From contig NZ_JADPEG010000015.1 of NCBI RefSeq assembly GCF_015667585.1, positions 1 through 64,000 on the forward strand: a stretch of DNA of 64,000 nucleotides, read 5' to 3'. Origin of the DNA: Clostridium sp. D33t1_170424_F3. GTDB lineage: Bacteria > Bacillota > Clostridia > Oscillospirales > Acutalibacteraceae. Under the pieces are notes generated by a model. The model saw nothing but the letters and a program-made list of their open reading frames with translations. It made no database searches and was not told where the DNA came from. A program made the translations under genes and the position numbers. Each line of letters opens with the position of its first letter. Positions within the stretch are counted from its first letter, which is position 1. Of the stretch, positions 1 through 8,084 are shown one piece after another.

Positions 1-3000
1 AAAGCTCAGGAACTGGATGACCTGCAGCAGGTCCTTCCAGGCGCCGTCGATGTCCTTCTGGGAGGCGTCGAGCTGCTCTTCAACTTTCTGTGCGTTCTTC
101 AGAGCGGCGTCAAACTTCTTCTGTACGGAGGGGACCGCCGCGAGGTATTCCTCGCCGCCGTTCAGCGCTTCCGCCGCCGTCAGCACGGTGCGGAGAATCT
201 GCTTGTTGACCACGGTGAAGGCCAGATCGTATTTGGCTGCCGCCGGCAGTCCGTTGATGGTCATGGTGTAGGAATCCGCGGTGAAGTCCTTCTGTGCCTC
301 GCCGTTGACGGAGACGCCCGCGAACGTTCTGCCTTCCACCGCCGGGAGGAAGGTCAGGGTGGTTTTGCTGTCCGGGGTGAGTTCCGCTTTGTAGCTGCCG
401 GTCAGGTTCGCCAGTTTCTGTTCTTCATCGTTTACGAACAGGGACGCCTGCTTGCCGCTGTAGTTGACTTCCAGGGTTTTTGCGTCGGTTGTCTTTTCAA
501 AACGGATCGCTGCGCCGCCGGAAGTTGTCAGATCCTTGCGGCTGTGAGCCGTGATGGTGCTGCCGTCGGCCTGCTTAAAGGTGTATTCCAGGACCGGGGT
601 GTTGAGTCCCGCAAGCTCCAATGTAAGTACATCGTCGCGTGTAACGGTCTTGGTCTCTGCAATCAGGCCATTCAACGGTTCTTCCAAATCCAGTGGATTT
701 TCCGGATTGTCTCTGTAGATATAGGCCGTATAGGTGCCTTCGCCCAGGAAGTCCAGATTAATATCGACCGGTTTGTTCTCTTTGTAAGCGCAGATCACGC
801 CCATATACCAGTCGTCGCCGTTGCGGCGTGCCATCTCGACCAGCTCGCCAACCTCGCCGTAGACCAGCTTGCTCTCGTCCCATTCAACAGGCATGCTGTT
901 CCAGTATTTCTCGTAATTGGGAATGGACTGGTAAACCGACGGTTTATCCGCCAGGCACTGGATGCCGCTTTCGTAGATGATCGGCAGCGCATACATGTGC
1001 GCCAATGTGAACAACGGCGGGTTGTCAAACTCTTGTGGTTTTCCGGTATCCGGGTCGAGGGGACCAAAACGCACGTTATTCAAAGCGCCAAAGGAAGCCA
1101 TCGGGGTGTAATCCAGCGGGCCGACCGCGCCTCTCGTGAAGGGGATCACGCAGTTGTTAGCCGCCGTCAGGTCGCCGCCCCACGGACGGCTGCCGCCGCC
1201 GTAATCGTTGACGTCGCGCCAATCGCTGACTGCATAGCCTTCCGCACCGCCGACCGCTTCTCTTGTCAGGGCATTCGGATAGGTGCGGCGCTCGCCGGCC
1301 GGTTTCACTGTTCCATGCAGGTTAATGATCATATGATTTTCCGCCGTCAATTTCAGCAGATTGTCGTACAGCTGCATCATGGACTGCGTTGCGGAATCGA
1401 AGAAGTCGGGCTTGATTCCCGCGATGCCGAGTTCTGCCCAGTAGGCGATGCGCTCACGCTGTTTTTCTGTTACAATATCGTTTTTATGTACCCACACCAG
1501 AAGTTTGATGCCTTTGCTCTTGGCATATTCGACCACTTCTTCTGTCCAGGAGTAGTAACCCAGGTAGCGCTGGCCAGCCGGTGCGTTCGGATCGTAACCA
1601 GGCACGTTCTCTTTGTCCTGCGTCCGGTTGTACGGAATCATCCAGCCTTCGTCCAGCAGTTGGTACTGCCAGCCCATCTCGGCGGCAAAGTCGATGTATT
1701 CCTTGTAGATGCGCAGGCCTTCGGTTTCAAACTTGTCGGCTGGAATCTGATCGTGGCGGAGGTCGCCATTCAACCAGGACCAGTTGGATACGCCAGGCTC
1801 TACCCAGCTGGCGTCATCAATGACGCTGTCCGGGCTCAGGTTTTCCGGCATGGTGTTGTCCATTATCGCTGCCAAATCGCCCATGACCAGGAAACGCCAT
1901 GGGGAAGTAAACGGTGCGGTGGTGACAACCGGACCTTCGGCAGCTTGTTCCGGCGCGAATTTTACATGAAACATCTTGCCTTTGCCGCCCTGAATGACCG
2001 ATCCGCAATAAGTGCCGGTCATCAGATCCGCTTCAGAGAACAGGCCGTAGCTGCCATCTTTGGTTTGGTACAGCAGCGGAACATTGTATACGGAACCTTC
2101 AATGTTGGATTTGCCGTTCAGATTCCTGTGGGGCCATTCATTTGCTACGCTGGAATTGTCTCCACAGCTCTGTCCCCAGAGCTGCTGATATTCCTGCGGG
2201 AGCTGCAAGCCTGTAAATTCTTCTGTAATCGTCAGGTCGTTTTCTCCGTCAATGGCATAGCGAAGCGCAATTCCATCGTCATATGCGCGGAAAATAATGC
2301 TGTATGCAACACCGTCCTTCGTGAACGGGAATACGACTTCGCGGTAGCTGGTATTCACATGCTTTACCTTGCCGCCGATAAGGTCATAGGAATCATTGGC
2401 AGTTTGTTCTGATACATCGCCCAGGACCAGGCCGGAACGAAAATCGCCCAGGTTGGTGGCAAGGCCGGTCGGAGAGACGCCCGTAAACAGTTCGTCATCT
2501 TTGCATGCGAGATATGACACAGTGCCTGCCGCACGGTCGTAAGCGACCAGGGCGGCAACCTCGCTGTTCGGCGCTTTTATCTCAAAAATGCTTCCTTCAA
2601 TGGGTTCTGTTCCAACGACAATCTGTGCATGCGCTCTCAAAATGGAACCGTCGTCCAGCTCTGCGGTAAACAGAAGAGAAGCGGTGCCGTTGCTCTTTGC
2701 TGCAGCCGTAATCCCAGTGCTTGTTCTGCTGACTTCCAGCACAGAGGGGTTGCTGCTTTCAATTGTATAGTCCGTAACAGTGTTGCCAAAACGATCTGTT
2801 GCGGAAACGGACGCCGTAGTACTTTCGCCTGCCGATAGCAGTGTCTGCGCAACCGCTATTTCTGCGACCGGCTCCTGCGGCTCCGGTTCAGGAGCTGCCG
2901 TTTTGGGGAGTTTCCACAAACTGGTTTTCGCGTTGCCGCCCGCCAGGACAGCCGGTGTGCCGTCCGAGGTGCCGTCGCCGTCCAGGGCAATGTAAAGCGG

Positions 3001-6000
3001 CGTTTCCGCCTTTTTATTCAGAATCCGGAACGTATCGTTGTCTGCCGGGATAATTTTCCACCACTGGGAATCGTCCGTGTTGTTGATGTTGCCAACCGTC
3101 AATTTGACGCCGGCTTCCGCTTTGGAATCGGTCGGCATTAAAACGGTCTCGGTCGTATTCTTCGGTTGGATGCGGTAGTATTCCATGTTTGCGTCAGGGA
3201 TCAGGCGCCAGTACAGCGCATCGCCCTGGTAGTTCCACCACAGATCCACAACGGTTCCCGGGGAGGTGGCGCCGCCGTAAGTCTCAATGCCGGCATCCTT
3301 TAACGAAGATAGAATCTGATAAGTAGCGGAGCTATCCCATTCCGGTGCTTTTTCTGTCTTTACATAATGGATTGCTGCACCGCCGGTTTCCGCGAGCGGG
3401 ATGGAAAGGGAATCGTTTTTAGTGACAGTCTGTGTTTTTGCATCAACGATTTCCATAGGCGCTTCGCCGTCCAGGAGGATATAGGCGGTGTAGGCGCCTT
3501 CTCCCAGGAAGTCAAGGCTGAATTCTGCTGTACGTGCCCCGTCGCAGATAATTCCCTGATACCAGTCATCGCCGCTTCTGCGCGCGATGTTGACATATTC
3601 ACAGGGGATGCCGTCCACCAGCAGGGATTCTTCCCATGCGGAAGGCATGCCTTTAAAATAATTTTCATAGCCGGGGTGCGCACGGTAAACCTCCGGTGTG
3701 TCAGCCATACACTGAACGCCGGCCTCGAAGATCACCGGGAGCGCCGCCATATGGGCCAGCGTGAACTGCCGGTGGTCGCCGCTGACGCCAAAGGAGGCCA
3801 TGGGGGTGTAATCCATGGGGCCAACTGCATTGCGGGTGTAAGGAAGCGTGCAGTTGTGGCGCGCACTGACATTGTCTGGGATAAAGTCGTACTGTTCCGC
3901 GCCGAACACTGCTTCACGCGAGATGACCTGCGGCCAAGTGCGGCGTTCGCCGGTAGGCTTGCCTGCGCCGTGCAGATTCAGAAGCATATGGTTTTCAGCT
4001 GTCTTTTTCATGAGCCGTTCAATCTGAAGTATGGTGTCCTGCGACTGGGAATCGAAGAAATCCGGTTTGATTCCCTTGAAGCCCATTTTGGCCCATTCCG
4101 TAACACGCTCCTGCTTTTCCGGGGTGTCAAGATCCGAGCTGTTGGCCCAAACAATCAGGCCTACGCCTTTTTCATTGGCATACTGAACCAGGTCGTCTGT
4201 CCAATCATAGTAGCCTTCGTAAATGTAATTGCTGCCTCTGGGCGCTTTTTTCTGCCAGCCTTCGTCCAACAATTGGTACTGCCAGCCCATTTCTACCGCA
4301 AAGTCGATATATTTTTTATAGATTTCAAAAGCGTCCGTTTCAAAATTGACGTTCGGATCAGTGTGGCGCAGATCGCCGTTCAACCAGGTCCAATCCACAG
4401 TGCCGGGCTGGATCCAGCTGGTATCTTCTATCTGGCAATCCTCGCTCAGAGTTTCCGCCATGGTGTTTTCCACGATGGTTTTCGGGGTACCGATCACGGC
4501 AAAGCGCCACGGGGAGGTAAACGGCGCCTCTGTAACCACGTCGTCTTCCTGCTCCGGTGTAAAGGTTACACGCAGCAGACCCGTTCCATCGCCTTGCAGT
4601 TGCGCGCCGCAGTAGGTAGCGTTCAAGTCAGCCTCGGAGAGCAGCGCCCATGCGCCGTCTCTGGTTTCATAGAGCAGGGGCATGCAGTAACCGCCGCGCA
4701 GCTTGTGCGCTTCGTGTTCCTGTGCGACCGATTCATTGGCGTATTCGTAATCCATTGCCTGCGCAACAGAACCGCTGGCCAACTGGAATCCGGTGTTTTC
4801 CTCAGAAATGCGGAGTTCCGCACCGTCTTCCGTTTCAATCGCATAGCGGAACGCCATACCGTCGTCGTAAGCGCGAACTACAATGCTGTAGGAAACGCCG
4901 TTTTTGGTAAAATGCAGCGTCATCTGATTGGCCGTTGCGCTGACCTGATCCACCTTGGCGCCGATCAGATTGTACGAATCGGTTACTGTTTCGTCGTCAC
5001 GAGCTGTAAACGTCAGACCGTCGCGGAAATCCCCTTCGCTTGTCACAAGACCGGTGGGGGAGCTGGCGACAACGGTCTTTCCTTTATAGGAAGAGACGAA
5101 TCGCACCGCGCCTTTATCGTTCATGAAGAACAAGGCGGAAACGTTTTCATCCGGAGAGGAAACCGACCAAGTTTGTCCCTCCTGACCGGCTCCGACGATG
5201 ATCTCACAGGAAGCGGTGCAGACAATATCCCCGTCCACTGCTTCGCAGGTGATCGTTGCGATACCGTCGGAAATACCGGTGACTTTACCCGTCTTTTCAT
5301 CGACTGCAGCGACATTCGGATTGCTGCTGCTGAAGGTACATTGGTCTTCGGTCAAATCAATTTTTTCCTTGCCATTGGAATAAGCAGAGAGTACCATTCC
5401 CGCGGTAGCGCCCACCACGACAGAAGGCTCCTCCGGCTGGATCGCAATGGTTTGCAGGCGATCCAGAATAGAACGGTCGCAAACCAGTTTGGCGTCCGCC
5501 CACACGGCGTTCGGGTAGCCACTCGTCGCCATGCGAAGTACGGTTGTTCCCTCCGGGATGGCAACATCCACCGGTGTAATACCTCTGCTGCTGTTCAGGG
5601 ACTTTGCGTAGATTTCTTTGCCGTCTGCCTGCAGAGTGAAGGTGGTGGTACCCCAATCACTCTGAATGGCAATCTGCGCCTGAAAACGCAGGGCGCCGTA
5701 TCCGGTCAGATCATAAACGATTTCTGCGTTTCCGCTGGTTCCCAGACCCTTGTCAAACGGTACGTCCGCACCGTCCGCGTCCTTCAGGACAATCTTTTGA
5801 ACGTTGACGTCCCTGTCCCTGCGAACCAGCCACCAGCCGTCGTGGGCTGATGTCCATTCCATGTCGCTGAGGTAAACGCTGGTAGTGTCTCCGCCAGAAT
5901 CCCTCACTTCTTTTGTGCTCACACTTGCAAATGCCGGCATCCAGGTGGTACACACCAGGGAAAGCACCAGCATCAATGACAATAGCGAGCTCCAAGGTCT

Positions 6001-6009
6001 CTTCCTCAT
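1..6009 (-). CDS. Secreted tandem GH97-type glycoside hydrolase (3' end outside window)
   Basis: Exported multidomain glycosidase; 2003 codons are visible and no stop is reached. The ATG at 6009 follows AAGGAGG at a good distance. Seen in order: signal peptide 1-28 ending MPAFA; NPCBM-like sugar-binding module about 43-180; Ig-like (BIG2) about 185-270; first GH97 unit about 282-885 with LLDEGW and GIKPDFFDS (Asp650); ricin-like module with a QWW motif about 940-1030; second Ig-like about 1040-1130; second GH97 unit about 1143-1815 with the same motifs (Asp1535); then a beta module and the start of a FIVAR-type helical region. In retaining GH97 enzymes the Asp of this barrel motif is the nucleophile, so an alpha-galactosidase-like activity is possible; the substrate is not readable from sequence. 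Two catalytic units in one chain is unusual. Its C-terminal part resembles that of the GH31 protein at 53853-59267. Confidence 0.9.
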   Translation of the reverse strand, partial: MRKRPWSSLLSLMLVLSLVCTTWMPAFASVSTKEVRDSGGDTTSVYLSDMEWTSAHDGWWLVRRDRDVNVQKIVLKDADGADVPFDKGLGTSGNAEIVYDLTGYGALRFQAQIAIQSDWGTTTFTLQADGKEIYAKSLNSSRGITPVDVAIPEGTTVLRMATSGYPNAVWADAKLVCDRSILDRLQTIAIQPEEPSVVVGATAGMVLSAYSNGKEKIDLTEDQCTFSSSNPNVAAVDEKTGKVTGISDGIATITCEAVDGDIVCTASCEIIVGAGQEGQTWSVSSPDENVSALFFMNDKGAVRFVSSYKGKTVVASSPTGLVTSEGDFRDGLTFTARDDETVTDSYNLIGAKVDQVSATANQMTLHFTKNGVSYSIVVRAYDDGMAFRYAIETEDGAELRISEENTGFQLASGSVAQAMDYEYANESVAQEHEAHKLRGGYCMPLLYETRDGAWALLSEADLNATYCGAQLQGDGTGLLRVTFTPEQEDDVVTEAPFTSPWRFAVIGTPKTIVENTMAETLSEDCQIEDTSWIQPGTVDWTWLNGDLRHTDPNVNFETDAFEIYKKYIDFAVEMGWQYQLLDEGWQKKAPRGSNYIYEGYYDWTDDLVQYANEKGVGLIVWANSSDLDTPEKQERVTEWAKMGFKGIKPDFFDSQSQDTILQIERLMKKTAENHMLLNLHGAGKPTGERRTWPQVISREAVFGAEQYDFIPDNVSARHNCTLPYTRNAVGPMDYTPMASFGVSGDHRQFTLAHMAALPVIFEAGVQCMADTPEVYRAHPGYENYFKGMPSAWEESLLVDGIPCEYVNIARRSGDDWYQGIICDGARTAEFSLDFLGEGAYTAYILLDGEAPMEIVDAKTQTVTKNDSLSIPLAETGGAAIHYVKTEKAPEWDSSATYQILSSLKDAGIETYGGATSPGTVVDLWWNYQGDALYWRLIPDANMEYYRIQPKNTTETVLMPTDSKAEAGVKLTVGNINNTDDSQWWKIIPADNDTFRILNKKAETPLYIALDGDGTSDGTPAVLAGGNAKTSLWKLPKTAAPEPEPQEPVAEIAVAQTLLSAGESTTASVSATDRFGNTVTDYTIESSNPSVLEVSRTSTGITAAAKSNGTASLLFTAELDDGSILRAHAQIVVGTEPIEGSIFEIKAPNSEVAALVAYDRAAGTVSYLACKDDELFTGVSPTGLATNLGDFRSGLVLGDVSEQTANDSYDLIGGKVKHVNTSYREVVFPFTKDGVAYSIIFRAYDDGIALRYAIDGENDLTITEEFTGLQLPQEYQQLWGQSCGDNSSVANEWPHRNLNGKSNIEGSVYNVPLLYQTKDGSYGLFSEADLMTGTYCGSVIQGGKGKMFHVKFAPEQAAEGPVVTTAPFTSPWRFLVMGDLAAIMDNTMPENLSPDSVIDDASWVEPGVSNWSWLNGDLRHDQIPADKFETEGLRIYKEYIDFAAEMGWQYQLLDEGWMIPYNRTQDKENVPGYDPNAPAGQRYLGYYSWTEEVVEYAKSKGIKLLVWVHKNDIVTEKQRERIAYWAELGIAGIKPDFFDSATQSMMQLYDNLLKLTAENHMIINLHGTVKPAGERRTYPNALTREAVGGAEGYAVSDWRDVNDYGGGSRPWGGDLTAANNCVIPFTRGAVGPLDYTPMASFGALNNVRFGPLDPDTGKPQEFDNPPLFTLAHMYALPIIYESGIQCLADKPSVYQSIPNYEKYWNSMPVEWDESKLVYGEVGELVEMARRNGDDWYMGVICAYKENKPVDINLDFLGEGTYTAYIYRDNPENPLDLEEPLNGLIAETKTVTRDDVLTLELAGLNTPVLEYTFKQADGSTITAHSRKDLTTSGGAAIRFEKTTDAKTLEVNYSGKQASLFVNDEEQKLANLTGSYKAELTPDSKTTLTFLPAVEGRTFAGVSVNGEAQKDFTADSYTMTINGLPAAAKYDLAFTVVNKQILRTVLTAAEALNGGEEYLAAVPSVQKKFDAALKNAQKVEEQLDASQKDIDGAWKDLLQVIQFLSF

Positions 6010-6463
6010 GCTTTGAATCCTCCTTCATAATTACAGGCGTCTGCGCCTGTTTTTATAAACCTCATTGTAGCAAAAGAAGTGTTCTAAAAGTGTTCCTTAT
6101 TAATTCTGATTTTTAGTGAATTTATGCAAAAACTATATTAAAATTAATTGATTTGAAAGGTTTCCAATTTTTTTATGAAGGGTATTCCTAATGACCCATA
6201 ATCGGCATTTTGTAAAATAGAAGGTCCTGTCGCTTTTGACAGCCTGAAGCGCTTTGAAAGCGGCCGGTTATATATCAAATGCCGCCAGTTGATTTGATGA
6301 GATTTCAGGTTTTGTTAACGGTCGCTTTTTGGCTTTTTTAAGTTTACATAGAATTTCAATTGTACGAACATGATAAAAATACCTGCAAAGGGGCTGTGTG
6401 TGTGAATAGCCTTTACAATGTCATCATTTTTTCATCTATGGCGCTATATGGAAGGGCGGTGTA

Positions 6464-6472
6464 TGTTATAAT
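6464..6472 (+). promoter_or_regulatory. Extended -10 promoter of candidate small RNA
   Basis: TGT followed by a perfect TATAAT (6467-6472) forms an extended -10 element. No good -35 hexamer sits 16-18 bases upstream, which is tolerated by extended -10 promoters. Transcription would start near 6479 and run into the hairpin at 6602-6642. Confidence 0.45.
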
Positions 6473-6478
6473 ACGCAA

Positions 6479-6652
6479 ACAAGAAGTGATGGTTGGGACT
6501 TTTGCAACGAAAGCGTGTGCAAAAGGTTTTCATATTTCATTTTTATCAATGAAGTGCGAAAGCGGCAGGCAATAACGCCCTGTTTACACGACTGAATGGA
6601 GTATACGTCGATTCCTCGAGTGTTCGTTGGAATCGACGTATATTATTTTTTA
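6479..6652 (+). ncRNA. Candidate small RNA of about 170 nt
   Basis: The segment lies between an extended -10 promoter and a strong intrinsic terminator and has no convincing reading frame. Near its 5' end an 8-bp hairpin is visible (6499-6506 with 6518-6525, arms CTTTTGCA and TGCAAAAG). The 3' end is a 14-bp perfect stem (6602-6615 with 6629-6642) followed by a T-rich tract. The size and ends fit a stand-alone regulatory RNA; 6S RNA was considered, but the closing stem and central bubble could not be confirmed by eye. No family is assigned. Confidence 0.35.
6602..6652 (+). terminator. Intrinsic terminator of candidate small RNA
   Basis: Perfect 14-bp inverted repeat with arms 6602-6615 and 6629-6642, a 13-base loop, then a T-rich tract (TTATTTTTTA). 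Confidence 0.6.
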
Positions 6653-7121
6653 GGATGATAAAACTTAAGTTCACGAGCTGTAAAAAGCGAAGCTTTAAAT
6701 AGGCGTCTGTATTTTAAATATGTGTAATAAGGACCTGATTTTAATTAAATTCATATTCTATAACTTATATATAATTTTATGAGATAAGATTTTTTAGAAC
6801 CATGTTCAATCAGGTTACATGGTAATTGTCTGCATGTCGTTTAGGTGCGTAAATTTTTTATAAAATGGCACGGTCTCCCAAATGCGGCAAAAGCATTTGC
6901 ATCTGTCCAACGCGAAGAAAGAGATTTTTTAAACAATATATATGAGGAATGTGACACACTGGGACATAACTGAACATGAAATTGTCAAACGCAGGACAGG
7001 TTTGCTGTTTCAGAAAATGAATTGACAGTGCAATACAAAAGTACGGAGAAATTGCAAAAAATCAGAAATGGCAGATGTTTACAACATCTGCCATTTCGAT
7101 CAATTTGTGTGTTAGGATAAC

Positions 7122-7448
7122 CTATTTGTTTTGCAGCTCAACCAGCTTTCGAATCTGTTCCAAAGCGTAATCCTGGAAATCCGGGCGTAAAGCTTGAAAA
7201 ATCTCCAACGCTTCTTCCAATTTCTTGTTACAGGGAGGGGTGTGATTGAACATTTCACCTTCTCCTGTTTTAAGCCAAACCTCGTTTACGCCATACAGAT
7301 CGCAAATATGGCGAAGTTGAAGCTCCTTTGGCTGTACCCGGCCGTATTCCAAATTGCTGATCACATCTCTGCTGACCCCCAGTTTTTCTCCAAACTCTCT
7401 TTGTGATAAATTTAAAGCCTCTCTCACAGCTTTTATTCTATTAGACAA
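7122..7448 (-). CDS. Xre/HTH_3 family transcriptional repressor
   Basis: 108-residue DNA-binding protein. Residues about 5-58 form a helix-turn-helix of the Cro/CI type (LNLSQREFGEKLGVSRDVISNLEYG), followed by the WLKTGEGEMF segment common in phage and mobile-element repressors of Clostridia, and a helical C-terminus that probably dimerises. It is divergent from the 58-residue gene at 7600, and the shared intergenic region has symmetric promoters whose -35 hexamers lie in an inverted repeat, so auto- and cross-repression is likely. A prophage-type CI/Cro switch is the closest known arrangement. The direct target genes are not known. Confidence 0.85.
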   Translation of the reverse strand: MSNRIKAVREALNLSQREFGEKLGVSRDVISNLEYGRVQPKELQLRHICDLYGVNEVWLKTGEGEMFNHTPPCNKKLEEALEIFQALRPDFQDYALEQIRKLVELQNK

Positions 7449-7480
7449 TTTATTTGCCTCCTGTCTTCAAGGATACGTCT

Positions 7481-7509
7481 ATATTACAACACAAAAAAGC
7501 GCTTGTCAA
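7481..7509 (-). promoter_or_regulatory. Promoter of the Xre gene
   Basis: Read on the minus strand: -35 TTGACA (7504-7509), 17-base spacer, -10 TAATAT (7481-7486). The -35 lies in one arm of the inverted repeat described at 7503-7540. Confidence 0.65.
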
Positions 7510-7540
7510 CACAAAATAGGCAAAGATGAAGTGTTGACAA
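7503..7540. promoter_or_regulatory. Symmetric operator between divergent promoters
   Basis: TTGTCAACAC (7503-7512) and GTGTTGACAA (7531-7540) are perfect reverse complements 18 bases apart, and each contains the -35 hexamer of one divergent promoter. Further GTGTT half-sites occur at 7553-7560 and 7568-7575 (7 of 8 bases symmetric), overlapping and following the plus-strand -10. Repeated half-sites over both promoters are what a CI-type repressor recognises; binding by the neighbouring Xre protein is inferred. Confidence 0.6.
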
Positions 7541-7562
7541 CTCACATAAAACGTGTTATATT
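7534..7562 (+). promoter_or_regulatory. Promoter of the 58-residue gene
   Basis: -35 TTGACA (7534-7539), 17-base spacer, -10 TATATT (7557-7562). The -10 is overlapped by a GTGTT half-site, which fits repression by the divergent Xre protein. Confidence 0.65.
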
Positions 7563-7599
7563 GAGGATACAACACAGACGTGTGAAGGAGAGTGTGGCA

Positions 7600-7776
7600 A
7601 TGACACAGAACGAAGAACAAATTAAAAGGATTGCGGAGTTGAACTCAATTTTTCTTACTTTGGATGACAAAGGCCAAGACAGCGTATTGATGATCTTGCG
7701 GTCATTGGACTTTGCTCAGTCTGTCATGAACTTGTCACAAGAAGGTGAAAAGTTTTCCAAGAACCGTCTAGCTTAA
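7600..7776 (+). CDS. Small hypothetical protein next to Xre repressor
   Basis: 58-residue protein beginning MTQNEEQIKRI, not matched to a named family. ATG at 7600 is placed by an AAGGAG sequence about 10 bases upstream and by the consensus promoter at 7534-7562. Composition is hydrophilic and helical with no membrane segment, signal peptide or recognisable helix-turn-helix. Its position opposite the repressor is where phage-like switches carry Cro, an antirepressor or a small stability protein, but no motif supports any of these. The gene ends before a hairpin at 7889-7919. Confidence 0.6.
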   Translation: MTQNEEQIKRIAELNSIFLTLDDKGQDSVLMILRSLDFAQSVMNLSQEGEKFSKNRLA

Positions 7777-7888
7777 ATATTCGCGATGGTAAACGTTGAT
7801 AAGTGCTTTGAAAAAATACCTTTCTTAAGAAAAACGACGAAATGCATGCGGATTTAAAGCTCTTCAACAAATGAAAAATACCTGCAAA

Positions 7889-7919
7889 AAAACGTCCCGG
7901 TCATATACCGAGACGTTTT
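7889..7919. terminator. Bidirectional terminator hairpin
   Basis: Stem of about 13 bp (arms 7889-7901 and 7906-7918) with one mismatch. The minus-strand side is followed by seven T, so it is the stronger direction; the plus-strand side has only TTTTG. It lies outside the left arm of the inverted repeat at 7999. Confidence 0.5.
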
Positions 7920-7998
7920 GTGTGAATTTTTAGCATCGCCGCGTATTTGAAAAAAATCCGGTAATGCTAAATACATCTCTTTTAACAAGTAATCTTCG

Positions 7999-8018
7999 TA
8001 AAGTAAATAACTTTAAGA
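7999..8018 (+). repeat. Left arm of 20-bp inverted repeat around recombinase gene
   Basis: TAAAGTAAATAACTTTAAGA is the exact reverse complement of 9426-9445. Within it, TAAAG and CTTTA are opposed arms around a 7-base centre (TAAATAA), the shape of a tyrosine-recombinase core site with an asymmetric overlap region. Inverted orientation of the two copies predicts inversion rather than excision of the intervening DNA. Confidence 0.7.
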
Positions 8019-8023
8019 AAAAA

Positions 8024-8063
8024 GGCGCGAAATGCAGGTGTTGTCCTGCATTTCGCGCCTTTT
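8024..8063. terminator. Strong bidirectional terminator inside the inverted repeat
   Basis: Perfect 15-bp G+C-rich stem (8024-8038 with 8045-8059), six-base loop, flanked by A6 on the left and T4 on the right, so it can act on both strands. It ends the recombinase transcript on the minus strand. It sits six bases inside the left repeat arm, so inversion would place it just upstream of the spoVT-like gene. Confidence 0.75.
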
Positions 8064-8084
8064 GACTAAAAAGCTGACGGCAAA

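Larger units (their letters stand above)
6010..7121. other. Gene-poor A+T-rich intergenic region
   Basis: About 1.1 kb without a convincing protein gene. The left part is the upstream region of the GH97 gene. The middle contains the candidate small RNA at 6479-6652. A 42-codon open frame at 6845-6973 (GTG start, includes WHGLPNAAKAF) has plausible amino acid composition but no ribosome site and no recognised family; it may be a gene remnant. The end of the region holds the tail of the Xre gene. Confidence 0.6.

Noticed and set aside
544-5850. Two long plus-strand frames (544-2412 and 3367-5850)
   Set aside because: Both are antisense to the GH97 gene; their similarity to each other simply mirrors the tandem GH97 units.
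6241-6262. Catabolite-control (cre-like) site AAGCGCTTTGAAAG
   Set aside because: The spacing and symmetry do not fit the 14-base cre consensus closely enough.
6845-6973. 42-codon frame with plausible composition
   Set aside because: No ribosome site, GTG start directly after a stop and no recognised family. Kept only as a note in the intergenic entry.
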